From Acidovorax kalamii (GTDB lineage: Bacteria; Pseudomonadota; Gammaproteobacteria; Burkholderiales; Burkholderiaceae_C): a stretch of 64,000 bases of DNA. The notes under the pieces were generated by a model. It made no database searches, was not told where the DNA came from, and saw nothing but the letters and a program-made list of their open reading frames with translations. The position numbers and the translations under genes are program-made. Of this stretch, positions 19,790-31,326 are shown piece after piece (the first letter of the stretch is position 1; every line of letters begins with the position of its first letter). Where the stretch lies: assembly GCF_002245625.1 (NCBI RefSeq), contig NZ_NOIG01000010.1, positions 1 to 64,000 of the forward strand. The letters run 5' to 3'.

Positions 19790-20218
19790 TCACGATGGCT
19801 CGGGGCGGCGCCAGAGCCAGGCCAGCACGCAGGCCATGCTCCCGATCGCCACCGCCACGATCCATGGGCGTGACACTGTGAGCAGTAGCACCACGGCACT
19901 CAAGGACATCACGAGGGCTGCGCTCCACTTGGCACGGCGGCTGACTTTGCCGCCTTGGGCCCAGTTGCGCAGCAGGGGGCCAAACAGCCGGTGGTGCCAG
20001 AGCCAGCGGTACAGCCGTGGCGAGCTGCGCGCCGCAGCCCAGGCTGCCATCAGGATGAACACGGTAGTGGGCAGGCCGGGAACAATCACACCGATGGCGC
20101 CCATCACCAGGCACAGCACGGCAAAAACCTGCAGCAGCCAGCGCGCGGGCCAGGGCAGGGGCCGTGGCGAAGGTTCGGGGGGCTCTGTGATGGGGGCGTC
20201 TGGGGGCGTCGTGGCCAT
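19790..20218 (-). CDS. YbaN-family (DUF454) inner-membrane protein
   Basis: Protein of 142 residues with the DUF454 signature [19 protein letters not shown] and a second conserved block [19 protein letters not shown]. Three hydrophobic segments are seen (about 28-60 as one or two, 95-115, 117-136). The function of the family is not known. It lies upstream of the tRNA-Asn pair on the same strand and is divergent from def. The Pro-rich first 22 residues are probably cytoplasmic. Confidence 0.85.
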   Translation of the reverse strand: MATTPPDAPITEPPEPSPRPLPWPARWLLQVFAVLCLVMGAIGVIVPGLPTTVFILMAAWAAARSSPRLYRWLWHHRLFGPLLRNWAQGGKVSRRAKWSAALVMSLSAVVLLLTVSRPWIVAVAIGSMACVLAWLWRRPEPS

Positions 20219-20341
20219 GGGGGTATTGTGATGGGGCGGGGCTGGTGCTGCGCAGTGCTTGCCCGCGCGCTATGCTGCATGGGCCCCGTGAACCATGCGC
20301 ACATCTTTGCGCTGGCCTCTGCTGAAATTACTGCTCCATCA

Positions 20342-20881
20342 ATGACCATCCACACCATCCTGAAGATGGGCGACCCGCGCCTGCTGCGCGTGGCCCAGCC
20401 TGTGACCGAGTTTGACACCGATGCCCTGCATCTTCTTGTGCGGGACATGTTCGACACCATGCGGTCCGTCAACGGCGCAGGCCTTGCGGCGCCCCAGATC
20501 GGGGTGGATCTGCAACTGGTGATCTTTGGCTCCAACGACCGCAACCCGCGCTACCCGGACCGGCCCCTGGTGCCCCCGACCGTGTTGTTGAACCCGGTCA
20601 TCACCCCTTTGGGCGACGAAGAAGAGGAGGACTGGGAAGGGTGTTTGTCGGTGCCCGGTCTGCGCGGCAAGGTGCCGCGCTGGTCCCGCATCCGCTACAC
20701 CGGCTTCGACCCGTACGGCGATCCCATCGACCGCACCGTCGAGGGGTTCCATGCCCGCGTGGTGCAGCACGAATGCGACCACCTCATCGGCAAGCTCTAC
20801 CCGATGCGGGTGCGGGACTTCACGCAGTTCGGGTTTACCGAGGTGCTGTTCCCGGAAATCAGCGCCACGGAAGACGACTGA
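20342..20881 (+). CDS. def: Peptide deformylase
   Basis: Removes the N-formyl group from nascent proteins; metal-dependent. The 179-residue product has all three motifs: [17 protein letters not shown] and HECDH (within [10 protein letters not shown]), with Cys and two His as metal ligands. The ATG at 20342 was chosen because the protein then starts at the family-typical [16 protein letters not shown] short acidic insertion GDEEEED precedes motif 2. The methionine aminopeptidase that acts next on nascent chains is encoded 2.7 kb away. No fmt is linked, unlike many bacteria. Confidence 0.96.
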   Translation: MTIHTILKMGDPRLLRVAQPVTEFDTDALHLLVRDMFDTMRSVNGAGLAAPQIGVDLQLVIFGSNDRNPRYPDRPLVPPTVLLNPVITPLGDEEEEDWEGCLSVPGLRGKVPRWSRIRYTGFDPYGDPIDRTVEGFHARVVQHECDHLIGKLYPMRVRDFTQFGFTEVLFPEISATEDD

Positions 20882-20903
20882 CGGAGGGTGAGCAGGGCCG
20901 GTG

Positions 20904-23504
20904 TCAGGACGACAGCTCGCGCAGCAGCTCCGTCTCGATCTGGATCTGGCGTGCGTTGTTCTGCAGCTCGGGGCCCTGGATGAGGAAGGTGTCTTCCACC
21001 CGTTCGCCCAGGGTGCTGACTTTGGCCAGCTGTACGCTCAGGTGGTGCTGCGCCAGGATGCGTGCCACCAGATAGAGCAGGCCCGCACGGTCGCTGGCCG
21101 AGATCGCGAGCAGCCAGCGTTGGGCCTTTTCATCGGGTCGCAGGGTGACGCGGGGCGCGACCGGGAAGCTCTTGACCCGGCGCGAGACCCGCTTGCGCGC
21201 GGGCTCAGGCAGCGGGCCGCCTTCTTCGATCACGCGCATCAGATCGCTCTCGACCATGTGGGTCAGCTCGCGGTAGTGCCCAGGCTGTTCAGATGCCGAA
21301 GAGGCGACGACCTGGAACGTATCGAGCGCATAGCCGTTGTTGGCGGTATGCACGCGCGCATCCAGGATGCTGAAGCCCACGCGGTCGAAGTAGCCGCAGA
21401 TGCGCGCAAACAGGTCGGCCTGGTCGGCGGCATACACCATCACCTGCAAGCCATCGCCGGCCAGTGACTGGCGGGCGCGCACCACCGGTTTCGCCGTGCC
21501 CACATGGCGCGATAGGTGGCGTGTGTGCCAGGCAATGTCGGCGGCGTCATGGCGCATGAAATAACTGACGTCGAGCGTGGCCCAGAGTGCCTTGTGGGCC
21601 TCGAACGGCAAGGCGTTGAGCGCCAGCAGCACCAGCGCTTCGCGCTTGCGGGCCTCGATCTCGGCGGCGGCATCGGGCGCGCGGCCACCCAGGGTGCGTA
21701 GCGTGGCGCGGTACAGGTCTTCCAGCAGCTTGCCCTTCCACGCATTCCAGACCTTGGGGCTGGTGCCGCGGATGTCGGCCACCGTGAGCAGGTACATGGC
21801 CGTGAGGTTGCGCTCGTTGCCCACGCGGCGCGCAAAGGCGCCGATCACATCGGGGTCGCTCAGGTCCTGCTTTTGCGCCACGGTGCTCATGGTCAGGTGT
21901 TCGCGCACAAGGAACTCGATGAGCCGGGCGTCCTCGCGGGCCACGCCGTGCTGCCGGCAAAAGCGCCGCACTTCTTCGGCGCCAATCTGCGAATGGTCGC
22001 CCCCCCGGCCCTTGCCAATGTCATGGAACAGGGCGGCCACGTACAGGATCCAGGGCTTGTCCCACCCGCCCGCAAGCTGCGAGCAGAACGGGTACTCGTG
22101 CGCATGTTCGGCCATGAAGAAGCGGCGCACATTGCGCAACACCATCAGGATGTGCTGATCCACCGTGTAAACGTGGAACAGGTCATGCTGCATCTGCCCT
22201 ACGATGCGGCGAAACGGCCACAGGTAGCGCCCTAGCACCGAGGTCTGGTTCATCAGCCGCATGGCGTGGGTGATGCCCGAGGGCTGCTGCAGGATGCGCA
22301 TGAAGGCGTCGCGGTTGACCGGGTCGCGCCGGAAGGCGCTGTCCATCACGCCGCGTGCGTTGTACAGCGCGCGAAGGGTGCGCGCCGACAGGTCCTTGAG
22401 CCCCACCGTGGTTTGGTAGAGCAGGAAGGTTTCCAGGATCGCGTGCGGGTCGCGGGTGTAGAGGTCGTCACTGGCCACCTCGATCAGGCCCGCCTTCTCG
22501 AAGAAGCGCTCGTTGATCGGTCGCGGCTCGTGCGTCGAGGGGTTCAGGCGCTCCTCAATGTTGAGCAGCAGGATCTGGCTGAGCTGCGACACGGCCTTGG
22601 CTGCCCAGTAGTAGCGGCGCATCAGGCTTTCGCTGGCGCGCATGGGCAGGCGCGAGCCGTCGGGTGCCTGCGAACGGTAGCCGAACGACTCGGCCACGGC
22701 CGTCTGCAGGTCGAACACCAGCCGGTCTTCGTGCCGCCCAGCCGCCGCATGCAGGCGTGCGCGGATCAGGCACAGCAACGCTTCGTTGCGCTCGATCTGG
22801 CGCACCTCGAAGGCGGTGGCCATGCCGCTGGCGGCCAGCTCCTTCCAGTTGCGGCCCAGGCCCGCTGCCTGTGCCACCCACAGGATCATCTGCAGGTCGC
22901 GCAGCCCGCCGGGCGACTCCTTGCAATTGGGCTCGAGCGAGTAAGGCGTGTTCTCGTACTTGGTATGGCGCTGGCGCATCTCCAGCGTCTTGGCGACCAG
23001 AAACGCCTGGGGGTTCATCTGCGCGCGGTACTGGCGCTGGAACTCGGCGAACAGTGCTGCGTTGCCGCACACCAGGCGGGATTCGAGCAGCGAGGTCTGT
23101 ACGGTGACATCGCCTGCGCTTTCGGCCAGGCATTCGGCCACGGTGCGCACGCTGGAGCCGATCTCCAGCCCCGTGTCCCAGCAACTGCCGATGAAGCCTT
23201 CGAGCTTGGTGCGCAAGGCACTGCCTGCTTCGGGCGCGGTGCCATCGGGCAGCAGCAACAGGACATCGACGTCGGAATAGGGGAACAGCTGGTCGCGCCC
23301 AAAGCCACCCACGGCCACCAGGGCCATGTCGTCGGGCAACTGGGCTCGCTGCCACAGGGTTTGCAGCAGGTTGCCCGCCAGCGACGACAGCTTGCGCAGC
23401 AGCACGCGGATGCCTCGCGTCGATGCACCCGTGGATTTCATTGCCGCCAGCAGGGCGGCCTTGTCGCTGCGGTAGGCGTCGCGCAGGGCATGGAGTTCGG
23501 TCAT
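20904..23504 (-). CDS. glnD: [Protein-PII] uridylyltransferase / uridylyl-removing enzyme
   Basis: Bifunctional nitrogen sensor: uridylylates PII when glutamine is low and removes UMP when it is high. The 866-residue product has the nucleotidyltransferase domain ([19 protein letters not shown], about 75-95), a PII-uridylyltransferase central region, the HD hydrolase domain ([15 protein letters not shown]) and two C-terminal ACT domains (about 690-765 and 798-860) that bind glutamine. It lies 88 bases after map on the same strand, as in many proteobacteria. Its substrate GlnB is encoded at 5034 in this window. Confidence 0.97.
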   Translation of the reverse strand: MTELHALRDAYRSDKAALLAAMKSTGASTRGIRVLLRKLSSLAGNLLQTLWQRAQLPDDMALVAVGGFGRDQLFPYSDVDVLLLLPDGTAPEAGSALRTKLEGFIGSCWDTGLEIGSSVRTVAECLAESAGDVTVQTSLLESRLVCGNAALFAEFQRQYRAQMNPQAFLVAKTLEMRQRHTKYENTPYSLEPNCKESPGGLRDLQMILWVAQAAGLGRNWKELAASGMATAFEVRQIERNEALLCLIRARLHAAAGRHEDRLVFDLQTAVAESFGYRSQAPDGSRLPMRASESLMRRYYWAAKAVSQLSQILLLNIEERLNPSTHEPRPINERFFEKAGLIEVASDDLYTRDPHAILETFLLYQTTVGLKDLSARTLRALYNARGVMDSAFRRDPVNRDAFMRILQQPSGITHAMRLMNQTSVLGRYLWPFRRIVGQMQHDLFHVYTVDQHILMVLRNVRRFFMAEHAHEYPFCSQLAGGWDKPWILYVAALFHDIGKGRGGDHSQIGAEEVRRFCRQHGVAREDARLIEFLVREHLTMSTVAQKQDLSDPDVIGAFARRVGNERNLTAMYLLTVADIRGTSPKVWNAWKGKLLEDLYRATLRTLGGRAPDAAAEIEARKREALVLLALNALPFEAHKALWATLDVSYFMRHDAADIAWHTRHLSRHVGTAKPVVRARQSLAGDGLQVMVYAADQADLFARICGYFDRVGFSILDARVHTANNGYALDTFQVVASSASEQPGHYRELTHMVESDLMRVIEEGGPLPEPARKRVSRRVKSFPVAPRVTLRPDEKAQRWLLAISASDRAGLLYLVARILAQHHLSVQLAKVSTLGERVEDTFLIQGPELQNNARQIQIETELLRELSS

Positions 23505-23592
23505 GGTCGGTAAGTATCGTGGGAGGCCATGAAAAAGCCATGCAAGAGTTGTGCGAGCGGCGGCCTGGTGCGCGGTTGGCCCCGCCGTAACC

Positions 23593-24408
23593 TCAGGTCT
23601 TGGTCGCTGTCACAAAGGACGGCAGCGGGGGCGATCCGGCCGACAGGGTCATGACCTCGTACCCCGTTTCTGTGACCAGCACCGTATGCTCCCACTGGGC
23701 GGACAGGCTGTGGTCCTTGGTCACGATGGTCCAGCCGTCGTTGCCGTGTTCCTTCACCTCTCGGCGGCCCGCATTGATCATGGGCTCGATGGTGAAGACC
23801 ATGCCGGGCTCCAGCTTTTCGAGGGTGCCGGGGCGGCCATAGTGCAGCACCTGCGGCTCTTCGTGGAACTTCTTGCCAATACCGTGGCCGCAGAACTCGC
23901 GCACGATGGAGAACCCATGGCCTTCGGCGAACTTCTGAATGGCGTGGCCGATGTCGCCCAGATGGGCGCCGGGCTTGACCTGCACGATGCCGTGCCACAT
24001 GGCCTCAAACGTGAGGGCTGTGAGGCGCTTGGCGGCAATCGAGCATTCGCCGATCAGGTACATGCGGCTGTTGTCGCCGTACCAGCCGTCCTTGGTGATC
24101 ACGGTCACGTCCACGTTGACGATGTCGCCCTTCTTGAGCGGTTTGTCGTTGGGGATGCCATGGCACACCACATGGTTGACCGAGGTGCACAGCGAAGCCG
24201 GGTAGGGCGGGTAGCCGGGCGGCTGGTAGCCCACGGTGGCCGAGATGGTGCCTTGCTGCGCCATGCATTCGGCGCCCAGGCGGTCGATCTCCTTGGTGGT
24301 GATGCCAGGCTTGATGTGGGGGGCGATGTAGTCCAGCACTTCGGAGGCCAGGCGGCAGGCCAGGCGCATGCCCTCGATGTCCTCAGCGCTTTTGATGGTG
24401 ATGCTCAT
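23593..24408 (-). CDS. map: Methionine aminopeptidase, type I
   Basis: Removes the initiator methionine from nascent proteins; dinuclear metal enzyme. The 271-residue product shows the metal-ligand regions [17 protein letters not shown] (two Asp), [12 protein letters not shown] (His) and TIEPM (Glu), plus a distal Glu in WEHTVLVTE. The start at 24408 gives the standard [15 protein letters not shown]. Upstream in-frame ATGs would overlap the purL promoter region. Transcribed toward glnD; divergent from purL. rpsB and tsf are not beside it, so this is the map-glnD rather than the rpsB-linked arrangement. Confidence 0.96.
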   Translation of the reverse strand: MSITIKSAEDIEGMRLACRLASEVLDYIAPHIKPGITTKEIDRLGAECMAQQGTISATVGYQPPGYPPYPASLCTSVNHVVCHGIPNDKPLKKGDIVNVDVTVITKDGWYGDNSRMYLIGECSIAAKRLTALTFEAMWHGIVQVKPGAHLGDIGHAIQKFAEGHGFSIVREFCGHGIGKKFHEEPQVLHYGRPGTLEKLEPGMVFTIEPMINAGRREVKEHGNDGWTIVTKDHSLSAQWEHTVLVTETGYEVMTLSAGSPPLPSFVTATKT

Positions 24409-24545
24409 CCCCGGATTATCCCATTGGCCCCCGCGCCACGCAGGCGGTGCGGCCATGCCCGGTAAAATGGCGGGCTCCGGTCCTGGCTGCACGCTGGCGC
24501 CCGGAGCCACCCTCTACCCCTGACATCCCCCAACAGGCCGCTACC

Positions 24546-27500
24546 GTGACCTTGCACATGACCACGCTGGCGGGCGGCAACGCCCTCAGCTCCTTCCGCG
24601 CCCAGCAACTTCAACCCGCCCTGGAGGCGATCCACCCCAAGATCAGTGGCATTGCAGCGCGTTTCGTGCACCTGGTCGCCACCGACGCGGCCCCCACACC
24701 CACCGATCAAGAACGCCTGGCAGCACTGCTGACCTATGGCGACCCGTATGCAGGCCCCGAAGACGGTGCCGTGCTCATCGTCACGCCCCGCCTGGGCACG
24801 CTGTCACCCTGGGCCTCCAAGGCCACCGACATTGCGCGCAACTGCGGCATTGCCATCCGCCGCGTGGAGCGCATCACCGAATACCGCATCACGCTCAAGG
24901 CGGGCCTGCTGGGCAAGGCGCCCGAGCTGACCGCCGAGCAGCTGGGCCAGATTGCCGCCCTGCTGCACGACCGCATGACCGAGTCCGTGGTGGCCGACCG
25001 CAGCGCCGCCGCCGCGCTGTTCACCGAACTGCAGCCCGCGCCCATGGAGCATGTGGATGTGCTGGCCGGTGGCCGCGCTGCGCTGGAAGCCGCCAACACC
25101 CGCTTCGGCCTTGCTCTGGCCGATGATGAAATCGACTACCTCGTGACCGCGTTCACGGGCCTCAAGCGCAACCCCACCGACGTGGAACTGATGATGTTCG
25201 CGCAGGCCAACAGCGAACACTGCCGCCACAAGATCTTCAATGCCCAGTTCACCATCGACGGTGTGGCCCAGGACAAGAGCCTGTTCGGCATGATCCGCAA
25301 CACCCACCAGCTGGCGCCGCAGCACACAGTGATCGCGTATTCGGACAACGCCTCGGTGATGGAAGGCCATCAGGTCGAGCGATTTGTGGCAAAAATGGCT
25401 GCTACCGCGCATCCATCAAGCGCTAATAGCTATCAAAAGAGTAGCGTTACCCAGCATGTGCTGATGAAGGTGGAAACGCATAACCACCCCACGGCCATCT
25501 CGCCCTTCCCAGGCGCCTCCACCGGCGCGGGCGGCGAGATCCGCGACGAGGGCGCCACCGGCCGGGGCTCCAAGCCCAAGGCGGGCCTCACGGGCTTTAC
25601 GGTGTCCAAGCTCTGGGGCAGCACCGTGGGCAAGCCTGAGCACATTGCCAGCCCGCTGCAGATCATGGTCGAAGGCCCCCTGGGCGGTGCGGCGTTCAAC
25701 AACGAATTCGGCCGCCCCAACCTCAACGGCTACTTCCGCGAGTACGAGCAGAACGTGGGCGGCGTGCAGCGCGGCTACCACAAGCCCATCATGATCGCGG
25801 GCGGCGTGGGCGTGATCGACGCCGAGCTGACCAAAAAGATCGAATTCCCTGCAGGCTCGCTGCTGATCCAGCTGGGCGGCCCCGGCATGCGCATCGGCAT
25901 GGGCGGCAGCGCGGCCAGCTCCATGGCCACCGGCACCAATGCGGCCGAGCTGGACTTTGACTCGGTGCAGCGCGGCAATCCCGAGATCGAGCGCCGTGCG
26001 CAGGAGGTCATCAACCATTGCTGGGCGCAGGGCAGCAACAACCCCATCCTGGCGATCCACGACGTGGGCGCGGGTGGTTTGTCCAACGCCTTCCCTGAGC
26101 TGACCAACGACGCGGGCCGTGGCGCCCGTTTTGACCTGCGGGCCGTGCAGCTCGAAGAGTCTGGCATGAGCCCGAAGGAAATCTGGAGCAACGAGTCGCA
26201 AGAGCGCTACGTGCTGGCGATTGCGCCCGAGTCGCTGGAACAGTTCAAAGCCTTTTGCGAACGCGAGCGCTGCCCGTTCGCCGTGATCGGCACGGCCACC
26301 GAAGAGCGCCAGCTGGTGTTGCACGACCCCGCTGCCACGGCCGAAGACCAGAAGCTGCCCGTGGACATGCCCATGAACGTGCTGCTGGGCAAGCCGCCCA
26401 AGATGCACCGGGACGTGAAAACCGTGGAGCGCCAGTTCGCGCCGATGGAACTAACCGGCGTGCCGCTGCAAAAGGCCGTGATCGACGTGCTGGCCCACCC
26501 CACCGTGGCGTCCAAGCGCTTCCTCATCACCATCGGCGACCGCACTGTGGGCGGCCTGAGCCACCGCGACCAGATGGTCGGTCCCTGGCAGGTGCCCGTG
26601 GCTGATTGCGCTGTGACGCTTGCCGATTACAAGGGCTTTGCGGGTGAGGCGATGAGCATGGGCGAGCGCACGCCGCTGGCCGCCATCAACGCGCCCGCAT
26701 CGGGCCGCATGGCCGTGGCCGAGGCCATCACCAACTTGCTGGCGGCACCCATCGAGCTGCCGCGCGTGAAGCTGTCGGCCAACTGGATGGCCGCCTGTGG
26801 CGAGCCCGGCGAAGACGCCGCGCTGTACGAAACCGTGAAGGCTGTGGGCATGGAGCTGTGCCCCGCTTTAGGCGTGTCCATCCCTGTGGGCAAGGATTCG
26901 CTGTCCATGCGCACGCAGTGGAGTGAAGGCGCGGACAAGAAGAAGGTCACCTCCCCCGTCAGCCTGATCGTGAGCGCCTTCGCATCGCTGTCCGACGTGC
27001 GCGGCACGCTCACGCCACAGCTCAACGCCACTGAGGCCGACACCACGCTGGTGCTGATCGACCTGGGCAAGGGCCAGAACCGCATGGGAGGCAGCATCCT
27101 GGGCCAGACGCTGGAGCAAAGCGGCAATGTGGTGCCCGATGTGGACGACCCCAAAGACCTGGTCAACTTGGTCAACGCCGTGAACGCCCTGCGCGCCAAG
27201 GGCCAGATCCTGGCCTACCACGACCGCAGCGATGGCGGCCTGCTGGCGGCCGCGGCCGAAATGGCCTTTGCGGGCCATGTGGGCGTGGCGCTCAACGTGG
27301 ACCTGCTGGTCACCGAAGGCGACGGCATCAACGACAGCCGCATGGAAACCGGCGACGCCAAGAACTGGGCGCAGCAGGTCAGCGCCCGCCGCGAAGAACT
27401 CACGCTCAAGGCCCTGTTCAACGAAGAGCTGGGCGTGCTTCTGCAGGTGCGCACGGCAGAGCGCAACGACGTGATGCAGGTGCTGCGCGAGCACGGTCTG

Positions 27501-28553
27501 TCCAAGTTCAGCCACTTCGTGGGCAAAACCCGCCCAGTGTCGTCCGAAATCGACGCTGGCAAGGGCGAACTGCAGGTCTGGCGTGACGCCAAGGCCGTGT
27601 TCAGCGCGCCTTTGGCCGATCTGCACCAGGTGTGGGATGCCGTGAGCTGGAAGATCTGCCAGCAGCGCGACAACCCCGCCAACGCAGATGCCGAACACGC
27701 GGCCGCAGGCGAGCCCACCGACCCCGGCCTGCACGTGCACCTCACGTTCGACGCGGCCGATAACGTGGCCGCTCCATACCTCAACCTTGCCAAACCCAAG
27801 GTGGCCATCCTGCGCGAGCAGGGCGTGAACTCGCACGTCGAGATGGCCTATGCCTTCACCGAGGCGGGCTTCGAGGCCTTCGACGTGCACATGACTGACC
27901 TGCAGACCGGCCGCGTCAAGCTCGAAGACTTCAAGGGCGTGGTGGCCTGCGGCGGCTTCAGCTATGGCGACACGCTGGGCGCTGGCATTGGCTGGGCGCG
28001 GTCCATCACCTTCAACCCGGTGTTGGCCGCACAGTTCCAGGGCTTCTTCGGTCGCACCGACACGTTCGGCCTGGGCGTTTGCAACGGCTGCCAGATGTTT
28101 GCCGAGCTGGCCGACATCATCCCCGGCGCACAAGACTGGCCACGCTTCACCACCAACCAGAGCGAGCGCTTCGAGGCCCGCCTGTCGCTGGTGGAAGTGC
28201 TCGAATCTCCCAGCCTGTTCCTGCAAGGCATGGCGGGCAGCCGCCTGCCGATTGCCGTGGCGCATGGCGAGGGTTATGCCAACTTCAAGTACCGGGGCAA
28301 CGCCGACAAGGCCATTGCCGCCATGCGCTACGTGGACAACCACGGCCGTGCGACCGAGCAGTACCCGTTCAACCCCAACGGCAGCGCGGGTGGCCTGACG
28401 GCCGTGACCACCGCCGATGGCCGCTTCACGGCCATGATGCCGCACCCCGAGCGCGTGTTCCGCAACGTGCAGATGAGCTGGACCAGCGAGGACAAGGCCC
28501 AGTACAGCGGCTGGATGCGCATCTGGCGCAACGCGCGCAAGTGGGTAGGCTGA
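24546..28553 (+). CDS. purL: Phosphoribosylformylglycinamidine synthase
   Basis: Fourth step of purine synthesis: FGAR + ATP + Gln to FGAM. The 1335-residue large-type enzyme has an N-terminal PurS-like domain, two PurM-type halves ([26 protein letters not shown]) and a C-terminal glutaminase with nucleophile in [16 protein letters not shown] and [13 protein letters not shown] at 24546 was chosen because the family opens near [13 protein letters not shown]; an ATG four codons later is possible. Residues about 283-298, just before [10 protein letters not shown], are encoded by a dispersed palindromic repeat in frame. Terminator follows at 28589. Confidence 0.96.
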   Translation: MTLHMTTLAGGNALSSFRAQQLQPALEAIHPKISGIAARFVHLVATDAAPTPTDQERLAALLTYGDPYAGPEDGAVLIVTPRLGTLSPWASKATDIARNCGIAIRRVERITEYRITLKAGLLGKAPELTAEQLGQIAALLHDRMTESVVADRSAAAALFTELQPAPMEHVDVLAGGRAALEAANTRFGLALADDEIDYLVTAFTGLKRNPTDVELMMFAQANSEHCRHKIFNAQFTIDGVAQDKSLFGMIRNTHQLAPQHTVIAYSDNASVMEGHQVERFVAKMAATAHPSSANSYQKSSVTQHVLMKVETHNHPTAISPFPGASTGAGGEIRDEGATGRGSKPKAGLTGFTVSKLWGSTVGKPEHIASPLQIMVEGPLGGAAFNNEFGRPNLNGYFREYEQNVGGVQRGYHKPIMIAGGVGVIDAELTKKIEFPAGSLLIQLGGPGMRIGMGGSAASSMATGTNAAELDFDSVQRGNPEIERRAQEVINHCWAQGSNNPILAIHDVGAGGLSNAFPELTNDAGRGARFDLRAVQLEESGMSPKEIWSNESQERYVLAIAPESLEQFKAFCERERCPFAVIGTATEERQLVLHDPAATAEDQKLPVDMPMNVLLGKPPKMHRDVKTVERQFAPMELTGVPLQKAVIDVLAHPTVASKRFLITIGDRTVGGLSHRDQMVGPWQVPVADCAVTLADYKGFAGEAMSMGERTPLAAINAPASGRMAVAEAITNLLAAPIELPRVKLSANWMAACGEPGEDAALYETVKAVGMELCPALGVSIPVGKDSLSMRTQWSEGADKKKVTSPVSLIVSAFASLSDVRGTLTPQLNATEADTTLVLIDLGKGQNRMGGSILGQTLEQSGNVVPDVDDPKDLVNLVNAVNALRAKGQILAYHDRSDGGLLAAAAEMAFAGHVGVALNVDLLVTEGDGINDSRMETGDAKNWAQQVSARREELTLKALFNEELGVLLQVRTAERNDVMQVLREHGLSKFSHFVGKTRPVSSEIDAGKGELQVWRDAKAVFSAPLADLHQVWDAVSWKICQQRDNPANADAEHAAAGEPTDPGLHVHLTFDAADNVAAPYLNLAKPKVAILREQGVNSHVEMAYAFTEAGFEAFDVHMTDLQTGRVKLEDFKGVVACGGFSYGDTLGAGIGWARSITFNPVLAAQFQGFFGRTDTFGLGVCNGCQMFAELADIIPGAQDWPRFTTNQSERFEARLSLVEVLESPSLFLQGMAGSRLPIAVAHGEGYANFKYRGNADKAIAAMRYVDNHGRATEQYPFNPNGSAGGLTAVTTADGRFTAMMPHPERVFRNVQMSWTSEDKAQYSGWMRIWRNARKWVG
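25391..25438. repeat. Dispersed palindromic element, copy 4 (inside purL)
   Basis: AAAAATGGCT, GCGCATCCATCAAGCGC and TAATAGCTATCAAAAG match the copies in nadE, ilvBH and thiSG. In the purL frame it encodes [15 protein letters not shown]. The insertion lies in a loop of variable length between MEGHQVERF and [10 protein letters not shown], away from the catalytic motif. The length is not a frame-breaking number. Confidence 0.85.
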
Positions 28554-28588
28554 CCCTGGTTGCCGTTCAGGCAGCACGCGTGACTGGG

Positions 28589-28611
28589 AACGGGGCTTCG
28601 GCCCCGTTTTT
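28589..28611 (+). terminator. Terminator of purL
   Basis: Arms AACGGGGC and GCCCCGTT around a TTCG tetraloop, then T run. Confidence 0.92.
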
Positions 28612-28689
28612 CATGGGGCGTTGATATCAGCAGGATTGACGCGGGTCATTGCTATAGTCGGCGCTTTTCATCCATTCCAAGGACTCCCC

Positions 28690-29676
28690 ATGGCCTCTGG
28701 CAGCCTGCTTGCCCTGCTCGACGATATCGCCACCATTCTGGACGACGTGGCCGTGATGACCAAAGTGGCGGCCAAGAAGAGTGCGGCCATGGCCGACGAC
28801 GTGTCCGTGATGACCAAGGTGGCGGCGCAGAAAACCGCAGGGGTGCTGGGGGATGACCTGGCGCTCAATGCCCAGCAGGTGACCGGGGTGCGCGCCGAGC
28901 GCGAGATTCCGGTGGTCTGGGCCGTAGCCAAGGGCTCGATGATCAACAAGGTCATCCTGGTGCCCGCTGCGCTGCTCATCAGTGCGTTTGCGCCCTGGGC
29001 TGTGACGCCGTTGCTGATGGTGGGGGGCGCTTTCCTGTGTTTCGAGGGCTTTGAGAAGGTGGCCCACAAGCTGCTGCATTCCGAGCATGAAGACGCAGCC
29101 GAACATGAAAGCCATGCCAAGGCCAACGCGAACCCGGCGGTGGACCTGGTGGCGTTTGAAAAAGACAAGATCAAAGGCGCCGTGCGCACCGACTTCATTC
29201 TGTCGGCCGAAATCATTGCCATCACCCTGGGCACGGTGGCCAGCGCGCCCTTCGCGCAGCAGGTGGCCGTGCTGTCGGGCATCGCCATCATCATGACCAT
29301 CGGCGTGTATGGCCTGGTGGCGGGCATCGTCAAGCTCGATGACCTGGGCCTGTGGCTCAGCAACAAGGCCAGCAGCGCGGCTCGGGCGCTGGGGGCAGGC
29401 ATTGTGCGCGCGGCGCCCTGGCTGATGAAGGGCCTGTCCGTGGCGGGCACGGCAGCGATGTTCCTGGTGGGCGGCGGCATCCTGGTGCATGGCGTGCCTG
29501 CGCTGCACCACGCCGTCGAGGCCGCAGCCAACGCAGCAGGCCAGTGGCCCGCAGGCGGGGTGTGGAAGGTGGTGGCCGAGAACCTGCTCAACGCCGTGGT
29601 GGGCATTGTGGCCGGGGGCCTGGTGCTGGCCGGTGTCACGCTGGTGCAGCGCCTGCGCGGCAAGTCCACAGCGTAA
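28690..29676 (+). CDS. DUF808 family inner-membrane protein (YedI-like)
   Basis: Membrane protein of 328 residues, family of unknown function. The conserved N-terminus [19 protein letters not shown] is followed by two near-repeats ([26 protein letters not shown]), then [23 protein letters not shown], cited here in pieces as [15 protein letters not shown]. Hydrophobic segments lie near 98-128, 190-240 and 255-325. A His/Glu-rich loop ([17 protein letters not shown]) lies between segments. The ATG at 28690 follows ACTCCCC with no strong ribosome site. It has no obvious operon partner and lies between two independent genes. Confidence 0.85.
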   Translation: MASGSLLALLDDIATILDDVAVMTKVAAKKSAAMADDVSVMTKVAAQKTAGVLGDDLALNAQQVTGVRAEREIPVVWAVAKGSMINKVILVPAALLISAFAPWAVTPLLMVGGAFLCFEGFEKVAHKLLHSEHEDAAEHESHAKANANPAVDLVAFEKDKIKGAVRTDFILSAEIIAITLGTVASAPFAQQVAVLSGIAIIMTIGVYGLVAGIVKLDDLGLWLSNKASSAARALGAGIVRAAPWLMKGLSVAGTAAMFLVGGGILVHGVPALHHAVEAAANAAGQWPAGGVWKVVAENLLNAVVGIVAGGLVLAGVTLVQRLRGKSTA

Positions 29677-29700
29677 ACACGTTCTAAGAATGGGCATGCC

Positions 29701-29714
29701 TTGATGTAGATCTA
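29701..29714 (+). promoter_or_regulatory. Candidate FNR/ANR-type box upstream of ompW
   Basis: TTGATGTAGATCTA differs at one position from TTGAT-N4-ATCAA. It lies 104 bases before the ompW start. OmpW is a known FNR-responsive gene in enterobacteria. No fnr gene is in the window. Could be chance. Confidence 0.35.
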
Positions 29715-29817
29715 AGGGTTAGTACCAGGGCCTTGAGTTAAGGCAAGGCCGGTGGGCAGGTGCAACGGTTCAATACATGCACGGGGGTCGTCCCCGTCCA
29801 ACCGATGCGAAATCACC

Positions 29818-30408
29818 ATGAAAAAGAACCTGCTGGCTGTAGCTGCCCTGTGTGTCCTGTCTTCTGGCGCTGCCCTGGCGCAACAGGCTGAAGGCCCCTG
29901 GATGGTCCGTGCACGTGCGGTGCACCTGGACAGCGCCAACAATGACAGCACGCCCCTGGGCCTCACGGTCAACAACAAGGCGATTCCTGAAGTCGATATC
30001 ACGTACTTCTTCAACAAGAATATTGCTGCCGAGCTGATCCTCACGGTGCCGCAAAAGCACACGTTGCGCGCCGGCGGCGCAGCCATCGGCACGCTCAAGC
30101 ACCTGCCACCGACACTGCTGGCGCAGTACCACTTTGATGCCCCAGGCTTCAAACCTTATGTGGGCGCGGGCCTCAACTACACGCGCTTTTCCAGCGTGAA
30201 CCTGCCTGCCGGTGTGGACATCGACCGCAACAGCTTCGGCCCCGCGCTGCAAGTGGGTGTGGACATCCCGCTGGCCAAGAATCTTTACCTCAACTTTGAC
30301 GTGAAGAAGGTCTTCATCAAGACCGATGTGACTGCGGGTGGTGCCAAGCTGGGCACCTTCAAAGTAGACCCTGTTCTGGTGGGCGTGGGTCTGGGTTGGC
30401 GCTTCTGA
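29818..30408 (+). CDS. ompW: OmpW family outer-membrane protein
   Basis: Eight-stranded outer-membrane barrel thought to pass small hydrophobic molecules and to respond to oxygen, salt and oxidants. The 196-residue product has a signal peptide (about 1-22, cut after GAALA) and the family pattern PEVDITYFFNKNIAAEL, LPPTLLAQYHF, FKPYVGAGLNYTRF and a terminal aromatic residue (LGWRF) as expected for barrel assembly. The start at 29818 (MKKNLLAV) is fixed by the signal peptide. A possible FNR-type box lies upstream. Confidence 0.93.
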   Translation: MKKNLLAVAALCVLSSGAALAQQAEGPWMVRARAVHLDSANNDSTPLGLTVNNKAIPEVDITYFFNKNIAAELILTVPQKHTLRAGGAAIGTLKHLPPTLLAQYHFDAPGFKPYVGAGLNYTRFSSVNLPAGVDIDRNSFGPALQVGVDIPLAKNLYLNFDVKKVFIKTDVTAGGAKLGTFKVDPVLVGVGLGWRF

Positions 30409-30414
30409 GGTGCC

Positions 30415-30442
30415 GCCCGCCATCGCCCCGGCGATGGCGGGC
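30415..30442. terminator. Hairpin between convergent ompW and lysE-type genes
   Basis: Perfect twelve-base arms GCCCGCCATCGC and GCGATGGCGGGC with loop CCCG. It has no T run, so termination is likely but imperfect. Confidence 0.55.
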
Positions 30443-30475
30443 TGTGCCCGGAAAGCGCCTTTGCGGCGGCGCTGG

Positions 30476-31120
30476 TCAGCCCGCACTGCGGCGGTACAAC
30501 GCCAGTGAGGCGGCCAGCGCCAGCAATGCCCCCCCGCAGCAGCGGTCCAGCCACCGCACGGCACGGCGGTGCAGCAGCCGGATGGCACGTGCGCCGACCA
30601 GCGCATAGGCCAGCATCACCACCGCATCGAGACTGGCAAACACCACCGCAATGGCTGCGTACTGCGGCCAATGTGGTGCATTGGCATTGATGAACTGCGG
30701 CAACAGCGCCGAGCAGAAAAGATAGCCCTTGGGGTTGGTGACCGCCACCAGAAACGAACGCAGGAAGATGCTGCGCGGCGTGGCTGCCGCCCCTCCAGCG
30801 CCCGGTTCGCCCCCTGCGGATGCAACATCCAGGCCCCCGTGCGAGCGCAGCAGCCGCCATCCCAGCCAGGCCAGATAGGCCGCCCCCAGCCACTTCACCA
30901 CCGAGAACCAGAACTCCGACGCGGCCAGCAGCGCGCCCAGGCCCAACGCCACCGCGCCTACAAGCACGAAGTCGGACGTGACCGCACCCAGCATGCCCGG
31001 CAGGGCCCGGCGTACGCCGTAGCGCGCGCCATTGGTCAGCGCCAGCAGCACCGTGGGGCCCGGCGTGGCAATGGCCACCAGTGCCACCAGCGAGAAGACC
31101 AGCAGGGTGGCGAGTGTCAT
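30476..31120 (-). CDS. LysE/RhtB family amino-acid exporter
   Basis: Inner-membrane exporter of 214 residues. The family signature ATPGPTVLLALTNGARYGVRRA lies near 18-39 (cited in part as TPGPTVLLALTNGARYG), followed by six hydrophobic segments and the conserved NPKGYLF motif near 130. The substrate (homoserine, threonine, lysine or other) cannot be fixed from sequence. The start at 31120 (MTLATLLVF) puts the first membrane segment at residue 2; a start five codons earlier is also open. Convergent with ompW; no LysG-type regulator adjacent. Confidence 0.9.
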   Translation of the reverse strand: MTLATLLVFSLVALVAIATPGPTVLLALTNGARYGVRRALPGMLGAVTSDFVLVGAVALGLGALLAASEFWFSVVKWLGAAYLAWLGWRLLRSHGGLDVASAGGEPGAGGAAATPRSIFLRSFLVAVTNPKGYLFCSALLPQFINANAPHWPQYAAIAVVFASLDAVVMLAYALVGARAIRLLHRRAVRWLDRCCGGALLALAASLALYRRSAG

Positions 31121-31326
31121 GCCGCCATCCCACAACCGGTGGCGGGTTTCACGTTGCTGATGCGGATGCCGGTGTTACCGGGCCATTGGTTCCTGTGACT
31201 CTTTGTGCTGTGGCGGGGCATGGAGGACATGGCATGGTGTGGTCGGGATGTATGGACCCAGCGTAGGCCGCAGGCAGCCCTTTCACAAGGCACAGATGCC
31301 GCAATTTTGGGCAGTACACCTGCGCT

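Noticed and set aside
26868-28577. A 569-codon frame antisense to purL
   Set aside because: Shadow of purL, which has intact motifs throughout.
28621-28660. TTGACG and TATAGT as a sigma-70 promoter for the DUF808 gene
   Set aside because: Spacer is 11 bases, too short.
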